DNA of 50,915 nucleotides from Thermodesulfobacteriota bacterium (GCA_028278625.1 JANQDY010000010.1:1-50915); one strand, 5' to 3'. Counted from the stretch's first letter, positions 6,862 to 15,537 are shown. Numbers and translations: made by a program. The notes: generated by a model from the letters alone, not told the origin.

Positions 6862-8690
6862 TGGCTCTGCTTTCTCTTTTCATGGGGTACGGGCAGTTGC
6901 AGAGAGAGAACTGTTCCTGCCCCTTTCTCACTTCGAATGCTTAACGTGCCGCCATGGTTTTCCACGATTCGCAGGCTGATGGGAAGGCCCAGGCCGGTGC
7001 CGTCTTCCTTTGTACTGAAGAAAGGATCAAACACACGCGCCAATTCCTCTTTGCCTATCCCGACACCGGTATCTTTTACGGTCAACAAAACAGATTGAGA
7101 GGCATGGGATTCTTTTCCTTCCACCAGTGTTGTGGAAAACAAAAGGGTTCCCCCTTCAGGCATGGCATCCAGCGCATTGATGATCAAATTGCTCATCACC
7201 TGTTCGATCTGGTTTGTGTCCATGGGAACCTTCGGCATGGAAGGCGCAAAATCCCTTACCACGCGGATGTTCTTCTGCCGCAATTTTTCCTCGAACAAGG
7301 TGATGCTTTTTCGGATCAATTCGTTAATGTCCTCTTTAAGGCGTTTCGGGGGCGCCTGCCGCGCATAGGCGAGGAATTCCGTTACGAACAGGTTCAACCG
7401 CTCCACTTCTTCCAACATGATGCTTGTGTATTCAAGCACCAATTCATCCTTAGAGCGCTTTCGCTGAAGGTAAACCATGGCCCCTTTCATGGCATTCAGC
7501 GGATTTCGGATTTCATGGGCAACGGCAGCGGAGAGTTTTCCCATGGCAACCAGTTTTTCCTGGTTCAGCAATTCCCTGTGCATCTTTTTAAGATTTTCAA
7601 CCATCCGATTGAATGAACGGGTAAGCATGCCCAGTTCGTCTTTTGAATTGACTGGGATTTTCTGTTCCAGATCCCCGTGGGCGATCTGCTCCGTTGCAAC
7701 TGCCAGTCTTTTGACCGGCTTTAGCACCTGATAAGATAGAATGACCAGGGATAGACCTGCCACGATCAATGTGACAATCATCACTTCGATCATTCTTTTT
7801 CTCAGGTTTTTTGCTTCCTTCTTGAATTCCTCTATGGGCAACGTCACCGCCAGTGACCAACCGAGAGAAGGAACCGGAGCACATGCCGAGGCTTTTTCAC
7901 CCAGGTAATTATATCGTCGCCAAACGGTTTCACCGCAAATCATGTCCACCACAAACTCACGGAGACTGGGATCCGAATATTTGGAGAGGTTGTACTCATA
8001 AGGCCTGAAGCGGGGATGGGCCACTACCCGGCCGAGATGGTCCACCATATAGGCGGATCCATTACCGCCCATGTCCACGGATCTGACCAGCCGAAGCACC
8101 CTGCCGTAATCAAAATCGATGATGATCTCACCTTTCGGGTTCTTTGCGTCGTCGCTGAGCGGTTGACTGAAAAAAATGGTCCAATCTTCAGGGGGGCGCC
8201 GCGGCATTACTTCGGTCATGGAAATGCCCTGTTTTATTTGATGGGTGTCGAGGGGCTCAAAATCCCCCATTCCCACGGTCCCTCCATCACTCTTTTGGGC
8301 GCCTGCTCTCAGGAGTTCCTTGCCATTTGCATCCAATAGACGAATACTTCTGTAATAGGGTGAGCGTGAGAGAAATCCCTCAAACATCTTTTGGGAATTG
8401 CAGCGCGCGGTCGTTTCATCCTGCCCAAGGCTTGTATTCGATCCATCCTCCCCATCCCCTGTCTCCAGCAACGCTTTGATCAATTTCAAATCCATGAAAC
8501 AGGACCGGAAAATGTTGTCAATTCGTTCGGAAACCGCTTTGGCCTGGAGCAACTGCTGTTCCCGGGAAAGAAACGTGACACTTTCGATTGAAGAATCATA
8601 TGATAGATACCCCACAATCAGTGTCGGAAAGGCCACGAGGGGGACAATGAAAAGCATCAGCTTGATAGTGATTGAAAAGGGAATTCTCAT
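6858..8690 (-). CDS. Sensor histidine kinase with extracytoplasmic Cache domain
   Basis: 610 aa. The order is: membrane segment (about 10-30), periplasmic double-Cache region (about 35-285, containing YYRSIRLLDANGKELLRAG and GSAYMVDHLGRVVAHPRF), second membrane segment (about 297-318), HAMP linker, HisKA dimerisation domain with phospho-accepting His in AVAHEIRNPLNAM, and a HATPase domain (N box NLIINALDAMPEGG; G boxes DTGVGIG and GTGLGLPIS). Cache domains usually bind small ligands such as amino and carboxylic acids directly. The protein phosphorylates the regulator encoded next to it. The neighbourhood suggests it senses the substrate of the livGFHMK transporter (inference). The gene is divergent from a solute-binding lipoprotein. 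Confidence 0.93.
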   Translation of the reverse strand: MRIPFSITIKLMLFIVPLVAFPTLIVGYLSYDSSIESVTFLSREQQLLQAKAVSERIDNIFRSCFMDLKLIKALLETGDGEDGSNTSLGQDETTARCNSQKMFEGFLSRSPYYRSIRLLDANGKELLRAGAQKSDGGTVGMGDFEPLDTHQIKQGISMTEVMPRRPPEDWTIFFSQPLSDDAKNPKGEIIIDFDYGRVLRLVRSVDMGGNGSAYMVDHLGRVVAHPRFRPYEYNLSKYSDPSLREFVVDMICGETVWRRYNYLGEKASACAPVPSLGWSLAVTLPIEEFKKEAKNLRKRMIEVMIVTLIVAGLSLVILSYQVLKPVKRLAVATEQIAHGDLEQKIPVNSKDELGMLTRSFNRMVENLKKMHRELLNQEKLVAMGKLSAAVAHEIRNPLNAMKGAMVYLQRKRSKDELVLEYTSIMLEEVERLNLFVTEFLAYARQAPPKRLKEDINELIRKSITLFEEKLRQKNIRVVRDFAPSMPKVPMDTNQIEQVMSNLIINALDAMPEGGTLLFSTTLVEGKESHASQSVLLTVKDTGVGIGKEELARVFDPFFSTKEDGTGLGLPISLRIVENHGGTLSIRSEKGAGTVLSLQLPVPHEKRKQSQ

Positions 8691-8820
8691 GGAATCGTCT
8701 TATAAACTTCTTGCAGCATATGTCTCAATGTGCGAGGATATGACTTCCGATCGCCAAGGTCAAGATTTTGAAAAAACAAATCTGTTTTGTATGAATTACA
8801 GTAAAAAAGGAGGAGAGAAC

Positions 8821-9648
8821 ATGAAAAAGGCGGGAATTTTCTTTGCTTTATTGCTTTCGCTGACCCTTTTGTGGGGATGCCAGCACACAAAACCGGGTCA
8901 TGGCACCGGTCACCCTGTCACTGCAATGGACCGCATTAGCCAAAGCGGGCAACTGGTGGTCGGTACGGCGGGAAGTATGCCGCCGCTGAACATGACAACC
9001 AAAGACGGCGAAATCATCGGTCTTGAACCGGATATGGCCAACATGATGGCCCAGGCCATGGGCGTAAAAGTAACCTTTAAAACCATGCCTTTTGGGGACC
9101 TCCTGCCAGCTTTGGAAGCCGGGAAAGTAGACCTGGTGATGAGCAACATGACCATTACCGGAAAGCGGAATATGAAGGTCGCTTTTGTGGGACCTTATTT
9201 TATTTCGGGCAAAACCTTCTTAACCACTGAAAAATGGGTTGCCTCGGCCAAAGAGCCTGAGGAGGTGAACAACCCCGCCACCAAACTCACGGCCCTTCGC
9301 GGTTCCACCAGTCAGGAATTTGTTGAAAAAGTCTTTCCAAATGCCACACTTCTTCTAGGCGAAGATTATGACGCTTCGGTGGCCATGGTGCTTGAAGGCA
9401 AGGCAGACGCCATGATTGCGGACTACCCCATTTGTCTCCTCTCGGTGATTCGGTACCCGGATCATAACCTGATTTCAGTGGTACCCCCTTACACCTATGA
9501 GCCCATCGGCATCGCCATCCAAAAGCAAGACACCCTGCTTGCCAACTGGCTTGAAAACTTCCTGGGGACGCTATCCGGGAGCGGTGATCTAAAAGAACTT
9601 CAGGACAAATGGTTTGAAGGGGGCAGTTGGATCGAAAGGCTTCCGTGA
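8821..9648 (+). CDS. Family 3 solute-binding lipoprotein (amino-acid type)
   Basis: 275 aa from the ATG at 8821, which has a strong AAAGGAGGAGAG site; the same frame is open farther upstream but without family likeness. The N-terminus is a lipoprotein signal with lipobox LLWGC near residue 20. The rest is a type II binding fold (SBP_bac_3): RISQSGQLVVGTAGSMPP, GLEPDMANMMAQAMG, LVMSNMTITGKR and LEGKADAMIADYP. It binds amino acids or related compounds at the outer face of the inner membrane. No family 3 permease or ATPase is beside it. It is divergent from the Cache kinase (130-base gap) and ends before a clear terminator. It may be an orphan receptor feeding the kinase or a distant permease (inference). 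Confidence 0.88.
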   Translation: MKKAGIFFALLLSLTLLWGCQHTKPGHGTGHPVTAMDRISQSGQLVVGTAGSMPPLNMTTKDGEIIGLEPDMANMMAQAMGVKVTFKTMPFGDLLPALEAGKVDLVMSNMTITGKRNMKVAFVGPYFISGKTFLTTEKWVASAKEPEEVNNPATKLTALRGSTSQEFVEKVFPNATLLLGEDYDASVAMVLEGKADAMIADYPICLLSVIRYPDHNLISVVPPYTYEPIGIAIQKQDTLLANWLENFLGTLSGSGDLKELQDKWFEGGSWIERLP

Positions 9649-9677
9649 TCAGCGCCTCTTCATCCCAAGAGAAAAGT

Positions 9678-9705
9678 AAAAACGCCCTTTTTAAAGGGCG
9701 TTTTT
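9678..9705. terminator. Bidirectional intrinsic terminator
   Basis: A 10-bp stem (AACGCCCTTT paired with AAAGGGCGTT) with a two-base loop has an A-run on its left and a T-run on its right, so it works on both strands. It sits between the convergent ends of the solute-binding lipoprotein gene (plus) and argC (minus). Confidence 0.88.
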
Positions 9706-9723
9706 CATGGGAAAAGGGATTGA

Positions 9724-10785
9724 TCAGGGATAAATCCCCGGATGCAGCAGCCCTTCGGTCTCATCGAGACCGAACATGATGTTCATGTTTTGGACGGCAC
9801 TTCCCGCCTGCCCTTTCACCAGATTGTCGATGAGGCTGACCACGATCAGTTTTCCCGTTCGGTCATCCACGTTAAGGGAAAGGTTGCAGAAGTTGCTGCC
9901 ACGGACGTGGGTACTCAATTGCGCTTTTTCAGGGCCGAAAACCCGCACGAAGGTCTCACCCTGATAGAAGGACCCATAGGCGGCCAGAGCATCCCGAAGG
10001 GTCCTTCCCTTCTCCAGTTGTGCATATATGGTGGTCAGTATGCCCCGGCACAAGGGTACCACATGGGGTGTAAAGGTGACGCGAATATCACTGCCAGCCA
10101 AAAGACCCAGTTCACGTTCAATTTCGTACACATGCTGGTGTCCGGAAATGCGGTACGCGTTCATGGCATCGTATCGCGCGGGATAGTGGAAGGTGGCATT
10201 GGGTTTCTTGCCCGCGCCGGAAACCCCGGTTTTTGCGTCGCAGATAATGGTAGTGGCATCTACAATTCCTGATTTCAGTGCCGGTGAGAGTCCCAGGATG
10301 CAGCTCACGGCGAAACACCCGGGATTCCCAACCAGGTTCGACCCGGCAATCTCTTTTCGATGCAATTCCGCCAGACCGTACACCGACTGATGGAGCAGAT
10401 CCGGTGATGCATGGGGGCTGGTTCTGCCGATTCTTTCCGCATACCCACCGTACACCTCCGGATCATCAAATCGGAAATCACCGCTGTAATCAATTACTTT
10501 TATCCCTTTTTCCAGCCACTTGGCGGCTTCCTGCTGGCCAACGCCGTCAGGGGTGGAGAAGAAAGCCACATCAAAGTCATCCGGACAGTCCGGGTCGTCC
10601 GGATCCATAATGGCCATATCGCAGAATCCCGTCAGATGTGGATAAAGATCACTGATCGGCTTGCCGATGTCCTGCTTGTCCATGAGCGCTTTCAACTCCG
10701 CATGGGGGTGGGCGCTCAGAAGCTCCACCGCTCCGCAGCCGCCATAGCCACCAGCTCCGATAATTCCTACCTTTATTGGTTCCAT
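9724..10785 (-). CDS. argC: N-acetyl-gamma-glutamyl-phosphate reductase
   Basis: 353 aa. It catalyses the NADPH-dependent reduction of N-acetylglutamyl phosphate to the semialdehyde, the third step of arginine synthesis, in the cytoplasm. Visible features are the N-terminal nucleotide loop GIIGAGGYGG, the catalytic cysteine in GNPGCF near residue 155, and the conserved TFTPHVVPLCRGIL segment. Length fits the usual 340-350 aa. It is the last gene of a three-gene minus-strand run (smr, ychF-like, argC) with gaps of 5 and 12 bases. It ends at the shared terminator. No other arginine gene is in the window. Confidence 0.95.
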   Translation of the reverse strand: MEPIKVGIIGAGGYGGCGAVELLSAHPHAELKALMDKQDIGKPISDLYPHLTGFCDMAIMDPDDPDCPDDFDVAFFSTPDGVGQQEAAKWLEKGIKVIDYSGDFRFDDPEVYGGYAERIGRTSPHASPDLLHQSVYGLAELHRKEIAGSNLVGNPGCFAVSCILGLSPALKSGIVDATTIICDAKTGVSGAGKKPNATFHYPARYDAMNAYRISGHQHVYEIERELGLLAGSDIRVTFTPHVVPLCRGILTTIYAQLEKGRTLRDALAAYGSFYQGETFVRVFGPEKAQLSTHVRGSNFCNLSLNVDDRTGKLIVVSLIDNLVKGQAGSAVQNMNIMFGLDETEGLLHPGIYP

Positions 10786-10797
10786 AAAACCCCTCTT

Positions 10798-11841
10798 TTA
10801 GACATTAAAACGATAATTGATGATATCTCCGTCCTTTACCACATATTCCTTTCCTTCGAGCCGCACCAGTCCCGCCTTTTTGGCCTCCTGAAAGGACCCT
10901 TGGGCCTTTAGATCATCATAGGCAACCACTTCAGCCCGAATAAACCCCTGTTGAATATCAGAGTGAACTTCTCCGGCTGCCTCAAGGGCGGGGATCCCCT
11001 TTCTGATGGGCCATGCTCTCACTTCATCTTCGCCCACCGTGAAAAAGGAGATGCGGTTGAGCATTCGGTAAGAGTGTCTGATAACACGGTCAAGGGCCGA
11101 TTCCCGAATGTTGTACATGTCCAGGAATTCCCGCGCTTCCTCCATTGTCATGGCAGCCAGATCCATCTCAAGCTTTCCCCGTACGACCATGAATGTGATA
11201 TGCTCTCTGTTTTTGGTCCACCCGGGCAGGGCCTCATCCTCATCCCCGTTATTGATAATCACCAGCGCGGGTTTCGCGGAAAGAAACGTGAAGCCCTTTA
11301 AAAGGGGGTGGGCCCCGATGTCCGGCGCATTCCGCAATGCCGCCCCCTTTTCCAACATTTGTTGACATGATTTTAAAAGCGGTATTTCCGCTTCTCCCTG
11401 CTTTCGGCCCCTTTTTAGGTCAAGGGCAATCCGTTCGAGACGTTTTTCCACAACACCCAGGTCGTTTAACATCATTTCGTCTTCCATCTGTTGGAAGTCA
11501 TTTTTGCCGTCTGAAGGTCCCGCACCCATATCTTCAAAATTGCGCACCACATGCAGCAGACCGTCGCATGTTCTGATCTGATTCCAGAATTCTGCCTCCG
11601 ACCTTCCCTCTCTGGCCCCTGGAATCTGCGAAGGCAGCAGATATTCGATCTTTGCATATACCGTTTTTTTGGGCCGGTAGATATCCGCCAGAAAATCAAT
11701 CCGTTCATCCATGACGGTAATGGTTGCGATTCTTGTATCTTTGTGGGAGCTTCCACCGGTATTGTCACCTCTGGCACCGGTCAATGCCGCGAACAGGGTC
11801 GATTTGCCAGCCAGTGGAAGCCCCGTGATTCCCAGTTTCAT
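10798..11841 (-). CDS. YchF/OLA1-like P-loop NTPase
   Basis: 347 aa. The N-terminal G domain has Walker A GLPLAGKST, then a helical insert and a C-terminal TGS-type domain (FFTVGEDEVRAWPIRKG through VVKDGDIINYRFNV), the YchF order. Canonical YchF has GLPNVGKST and about 363 aa; this one has LAGK and an NNGDE stretch in place of the usual NxxE specificity motif. It is therefore better called a divergent paralogue than YchF itself. YchF binds ATP rather than GTP and associates with ribosomes in known cases; whether this applies here is unknown. It lies 5 bases after the Smr gene and 12 bases before argC. Confidence 0.8.
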   Translation of the reverse strand: MKLGITGLPLAGKSTLFAALTGARGDNTGGSSHKDTRIATITVMDERIDFLADIYRPKKTVYAKIEYLLPSQIPGAREGRSEAEFWNQIRTCDGLLHVVRNFEDMGAGPSDGKNDFQQMEDEMMLNDLGVVEKRLERIALDLKRGRKQGEAEIPLLKSCQQMLEKGAALRNAPDIGAHPLLKGFTFLSAKPALVIINNGDEDEALPGWTKNREHITFMVVRGKLEMDLAAMTMEEAREFLDMYNIRESALDRVIRHSYRMLNRISFFTVGEDEVRAWPIRKGIPALEAAGEVHSDIQQGFIRAEVVAYDDLKAQGSFQEAKKAGLVRLEGKEYVVKDGDIINYRFNV

Positions 11842-11846
11842 GGTTC

Positions 11847-12584
11847 TTACAGTCCTCCTTTTGCTCGTTTCAACAATATGTAAATGGCGCCGGTACCCCC
11901 GTCATAGGACCTGGCCGTTGAGAAAGCCAAAATGATCTTTCTCAAAGGGCCACGGCTCAGCCACGCTGGCAACCGCTGCTTCAGAACAGGGATGTGGTTT
12001 TCTGAATTCAATCCTTTGCCGTGGACAACGAGAACACACCTCAAACCGCGAGCATGGCTGTTTAAAAGAAAATCCCTGAGACGCTGTTCCGCCTTTTCCT
12101 GGGTGAGGCGATGCAAATCCACATAATCCTGAATGGGGAAAAGGCCATTTCGCAGTTTGTCCATGAGTCTCTTGTCAAATCCCTTTACGCACCCTTCCAT
12201 GAATTCATCGGTCAGGGTGATGTCCATCTCTGCCGCGCCGCTGATCAGGTCAGATAGATGGGCCATCACCTCAAGGTCTTCGTTTCTGGGGGCATGGGCC
12301 GGGCGCAGGGAATCTTTGTCAGGAGATTTGACAATCCTTTCCTTTTCCCTTGAAATGGGGGTTACATCGGTCATGGCTTCAAAGAAGAGACGTTCTTCAT
12401 CTGACAGGGGGGATTTCTCTTTTCCTGCCGGTGAAGGTTCTTTGTCAAAGACATGAACCGACTCGACAGCACGCTTCTTCAACCGTTTCAAATCACGAAA
12501 TGCAGGATTGAACGGCAGTTCCTTAAGCGGCTGTGCATTTCCCCTCCCTGCACGATTTTTTTGTTTCTTTTTCTTTCTTGGCAT
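11847..12584 (-). CDS. Smr-domain protein
   Basis: 245 aa from the ATG at 12584 (MPRKKKK). The frame is open to a TTG at 12620, but no ribosome site supports that start and none is obvious for the ATG. The N-terminal third is basic and low in complexity. The C-terminus is an Smr domain: LHRLTQEKAEQRLRDFL, then VLVVHGKG and the final AIYILLK. Smr domains are nucleases or nucleic-acid binders, found at the end of MutS2 and as stand-alone proteins. The usual LDLHG motif is reduced to VDLHRLT here, while HGKG is intact. It is the first gene of the smr-ychF-like-argC run. Its role is unknown. Confidence 0.8.
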   Translation of the reverse strand: MPRKKKKQKNRAGRGNAQPLKELPFNPAFRDLKRLKKRAVESVHVFDKEPSPAGKEKSPLSDEERLFFEAMTDVTPISREKERIVKSPDKDSLRPAHAPRNEDLEVMAHLSDLISGAAEMDITLTDEFMEGCVKGFDKRLMDKLRNGLFPIQDYVDLHRLTQEKAEQRLRDFLLNSHARGLRCVLVVHGKGLNSENHIPVLKQRLPAWLSRGPLRKIILAFSTARSYDGGTGAIYILLKRAKGGL

Positions 12585-12635
12585 CCCTATGCGCCAATAC
12601 TGCTGTGAAAGGCCCAGCAAACCAAAGGATTTGAC

Positions 12636-12665
12636 TTGAAATTCCTTGTCATATTTTTCTATAAC
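12636..12665 (+). promoter_or_regulatory. Predicted sigma-70 promoter for the DUF3786-purE run
   Basis: TTGAAA (12636-12641), an 18-base spacer, then TATAAC (12660-12665); each hexamer differs from consensus at one position. It lies about 50 bases upstream of the GTG start at 12718 in the divergent gap after the Smr gene. Confidence 0.5.
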
Positions 12666-12717
12666 ACAAAACTGATCCGTTGCGTTTGATAATTTTTTTG
12701 TGAAAGGAAATCAAAAC

Positions 12718-13350
12718 GTGGCAAGAGTCGATGATTACATCAAAGCGCTGGAACTGGCAAAAATTGCACTTCATGCAAAAGATCCCAAGGTGATCGCACA
12801 AAGAAGCGGTGCTGAGTTTATTGAAGAAACATCCGGAAAATCGTTTTTTTCAATCGGTTTTTTGAACAGAAGCATTCATATTTCTTGGCCTGAGATGCGC
12901 TGTTCAACAGGCCCTCTGGATGAAGAACTCCCCATTCAACAACAGGTACTTCTTCTTCACTATCTTAACATTGATTCGAACGTTAAAATGGCTGGCCAAT
13001 GGATTGCTTATCAGGAAATACCGGACGGGAAGTTCTATATGGATGCGTTTGTTCGCCGTGCCAAGAACCCCATGGTGTCCGGTTTTGGCAACAATCCTGA
13101 ACTGCTCATGGAACTGGCCACCCGGACCTATGGCGCAACACCCTTGGAGCAGGGAGATGTGGCGGTAAAAATTCAGGCCCTGCCACTGGTTCCCGTGGCA
13201 TTGATTGTTTGGAAAGGGGATGATGAGTTTCCCCCGGAAGGGACGATCCTTTTTGACCGAAGTGTATCAGAGCTCCTTTCCGCGGAAGATATCGCATGGT
13301 TGGCCGGCATGATCATTTATCCTCTGCTGGGAATGGCCAGGACAAAATAG
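12718..13350 (+). CDS. DUF3786 domain protein
   Basis: 210 aa from GTG at 12718, chosen because AAAGGA lies about 9 bases upstream; a GTG at 12700 has no such site. The sequence matches the DUF3786 family, found mainly in anaerobes: LHYLNIDSNVKMAGQWIAYQEIPDG in the centre and a C-terminal WKGDDEFPPEGTILFD segment. It has no signal peptide or membrane segment, so it is cytoplasmic. No catalytic motif is evident and the function is unknown. In other anaerobes the family often neighbours corrinoid or iron-sulfur proteins, but none is here. It leads a five-gene plus-strand run, 38 bases before purE. Confidence 0.75.
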   Translation: MARVDDYIKALELAKIALHAKDPKVIAQRSGAEFIEETSGKSFFSIGFLNRSIHISWPEMRCSTGPLDEELPIQQQVLLLHYLNIDSNVKMAGQWIAYQEIPDGKFYMDAFVRRAKNPMVSGFGNNPELLMELATRTYGATPLEQGDVAVKIQALPLVPVALIVWKGDDEFPPEGTILFDRSVSELLSAEDIAWLAGMIIYPLLGMARTK

Positions 13351-13388
13351 CCAATATTACAATGGTATTAAACTTATTGAGGTGAGTT

Positions 13389-13898
13389 ATGAACATTGAA
13401 AAACCAATTGTCGGCGTTATTATGGGAAGCGCATCGGATACCGACGTTATGAAAGGCTCGGTTGATGTGCTAATGGAAATGGGGATTCCCCATGAGGTCA
13501 AGATTCTGTCCGCCCACAGGACCCCTGAGCAAACCCGTGAATATGCGACAACGGCTAAAGAAAGAGGGATCCAGGTCATCATTGCAGGTGCGGGATGGGC
13601 TGCACACCTGGCCGGCGCCATTGCGGCGCAAACGACCCTTCCCGTTATCGGGATTCCCATTGATTCATCCCCCCTGAAGGGGATGGACGCCCTTCTATCA
13701 ACGGTTCAGATGCCGTCGGGCATTCCCGTGGCCACCGTTGCCCTGGGCAAGGGCGGTGCCAAGAACGCTGCCGTCCTTGCGGCACAGATCCTTGCTCTCG
13801 CACATCCATCTATTGCGGATGAAGTGTCACGATATCGAAAGTCCCTGACCCTGGCGGCTTCGAAAAAAATCGACGCCTGGAACAGCGAAGCGGCTTAG
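13389..13898 (+). CDS. purE: 5-(carboxyamino)imidazole ribonucleotide mutase (PurE)
   Basis: 169 aa, normal length. It performs the carboxyl shift (class I) or direct carboxylation (class II) that forms CAIR in purine synthesis. The nucleotide-binding N-terminus GVIMGSASDTDVMK, the SAHRTPEQ motif and the catalytic-loop segment GAGWAAHLAGAIAA are all present. AGGTGAG precedes the ATG. No purK is adjacent, so the class cannot be settled from this window. It lies between DUF3786 and a TsaC-like gene, 14 bases before the latter. Confidence 0.95.
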   Translation: MNIEKPIVGVIMGSASDTDVMKGSVDVLMEMGIPHEVKILSAHRTPEQTREYATTAKERGIQVIIAGAGWAAHLAGAIAAQTTLPVIGIPIDSSPLKGMDALLSTVQMPSGIPVATVALGKGGAKNAAVLAAQILALAHPSIADEVSRYRKSLTLAASKKIDAWNSEAA

Positions 13899-13912
13899 GC
13901 ACGAGACGTGTT

Positions 13913-14527
13913 GTGAAACGGCTGACAACGCATCTGAAAGATGTTGTCGAGATAATTAGGTCCGGCGGGCTGGTTGCCTATCCCACGGAGTCTTTTTACG
14001 GTCTTGCGGCAAATGTGGCAAGTGACAAGGCTCTGGACCGTCTTTTCGAGGTGAAAGGAAGAAACGCCAACCAGCCGATCCTGCTCCTGATTCCCGATAA
14101 TAACAGTCTCAATCGGTATGTCACTCATGTGCCGGAAGTTGCCCTAAGACTCATGGACGCTTTTTGGCCGGGAGGATTGACCATCATATTTGAAGCCCAT
14201 AAACATCTTTCCACCCACTTAACCGCCGGAACCGGGAAAATCGGCCTCCGACTTTCGAGCCACCCCCTGGCCACGGGACTTGCTCGGGCAATGGGATCGG
14301 CCATTACGGGTACCAGTGCCAACATATCGGGGAAGCCGCCCTGCAGCACCCCGAGGGAGGTTTTAGAGGGATTGGGTGAGCGGGTGGACATCGTTCTGGA
14401 CGGGGGAAAAACCCCTGGGGAAAAGCCTTCAACGGTGGTTGACATAACAACCCTTCCCGTCACCCTGTTGAGAGAGGGAATCGTTTCAAGAGAGATGCTG
14501 GAGCCCCATTGCGACCAACTGATTTAG
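13913..14527 (+). CDS. tsaC: L-threonylcarbamoyladenylate synthase (TsaC/Sua5 type)
   Basis: 204 aa from GTG at 13913. This is the YrdC-like fold that makes threonylcarbamoyl-AMP from threonine, bicarbonate and ATP for t6A37 of ANN-decoding tRNAs. It shows GGLVAYPTESFYGLAAN, the conserved KGR segment, WPGGLTIIF and the TSANISG motif. The K-R-S-N signature of functional TsaC is therefore intact, unlike the second YrdC-like gene at 35253-35882. The start lies 14 bases after the purE stop, and the gene belongs to the purE-nadA run. The C-terminus stops after the single domain, so there is no Sua5 extension. Confidence 0.9.
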   Translation: MKRLTTHLKDVVEIIRSGGLVAYPTESFYGLAANVASDKALDRLFEVKGRNANQPILLLIPDNNSLNRYVTHVPEVALRLMDAFWPGGLTIIFEAHKHLSTHLTAGTGKIGLRLSSHPLATGLARAMGSAITGTSANISGKPPCSTPREVLEGLGERVDIVLDGGKTPGEKPSTVVDITTLPVTLLREGIVSREMLEPHCDQLI

Positions 14528-14566
14528 ACGGAAACTGGAATATGTTTCCATGGAGATGTGCTAAAG

Positions 14567-15508
14567 ATGAATGCTCATGCGGCAAATAAAGAGAACCAAC
14601 CGGAAATCATCGATACCATCAAGGGACTTCTTAGAAAGAGAAATGCCATTTTGCTGGCGCACAATTATGAACCCCCTGAAATTCAGGACATGGCAGACAT
14701 CTGTGGCGACTCCCTGGAGCTTTCCATGAAAGCTTCCCGGACGGATGCGGATGTAATCGTCTTCTGCGGTGTCCACTTCATGGCTGAAACCGCGTCCATC
14801 CTGTGTCCTCGGAAAACCATCCTTCTTCCCGTTAAGAATGCCGGTTGCCCCATGGCAGACATGATCACGGCGGACGATCTGATCAAGAAAAGAAATGAAA
14901 TGCCGGATGCCGTTGTCATCAGCTATGTAAACACCAGTGCCCATGTCAAAGCGGAAAGTGATATGTGTTGCACATCCGCCAATGTGATTCAGGTAATCGA
15001 TTCCGTGCCTCATGAAAAGCCGATTTTCATGACACCCGACAAAAACCTGGCTCAATACGCCAAAAGCCGTACAAAAAGGGATATAAAATACTGGAGCGGG
15101 TATTGTCCCATTCACAACAATCTTCGTGTTGACCAGGTACTTAAGGTGAAAGGGGCTCACCCGGACGCTCCTTTCCTTGCTCATCCGGAATGTCCCCCTG
15201 AAGTCCTGGCACTTGCCGATGAAATCAAGAGTACATCGGGGATACTCGCATATGCGGCCCATTCCAAAGACCGGGCTTTCATCATCGGTACAGAGGTGGG
15301 GATCCTCCACCCCCTTAAGAAAGCCAATCCCGAAAAAACCTTCATTCCCGTAGACCCCGCCATGTCCTGCCCCGATATGAAGAAAATAGGTCTTCTTGAC
15401 ATTCAGCGGGCCCTTGAAACCATGGGCCCTGAAGTCCGGGTCAGTGAAGACGTCCGGATCAGAGCCAGGGCCGCAGTTGAAAAAATGCTGGCCATTCCCT
15501 CTTTGTAG
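14567..15508 (+). CDS. nadA: Quinolinate synthase (NadA)
   Basis: 313 aa from ATG at 14567; GGAG lies 11 bases upstream, whereas the GTG at 14558 has it only 2 bases away. NadA condenses iminoaspartate with dihydroxyacetone phosphate to quinolinate for NAD synthesis, using an oxygen-sensitive 4Fe-4S cluster. The three ligand cysteines appear as VFCGV, WSGYCPIHNNL and MSCPDMK; the conserved HPEC and AHNYEPPEIQDMAD segments are present. nadB and nadC are not nearby. The gene lies 39 bases after the TsaC-like gene and 29 before a PLP decarboxylase. Confidence 0.95.
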   Translation: MNAHAANKENQPEIIDTIKGLLRKRNAILLAHNYEPPEIQDMADICGDSLELSMKASRTDADVIVFCGVHFMAETASILCPRKTILLPVKNAGCPMADMITADDLIKKRNEMPDAVVISYVNTSAHVKAESDMCCTSANVIQVIDSVPHEKPIFMTPDKNLAQYAKSRTKRDIKYWSGYCPIHNNLRVDQVLKVKGAHPDAPFLAHPECPPEVLALADEIKSTSGILAYAAHSKDRAFIIGTEVGILHPLKKANPEKTFIPVDPAMSCPDMKKIGLLDIQRALETMGPEVRVSEDVRIRARAAVEKMLAIPSL

Positions 15509-15537
15509 GGCATTCGGATTCCAAGAAAAAATTCACA

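Noticed and set aside
8398..8820. A long N-terminal extension of the family 3 binding protein
   Set aside because: It runs through the divergent kinase gene, and a lipoprotein signal with a strong ribosome site starts at 8821.
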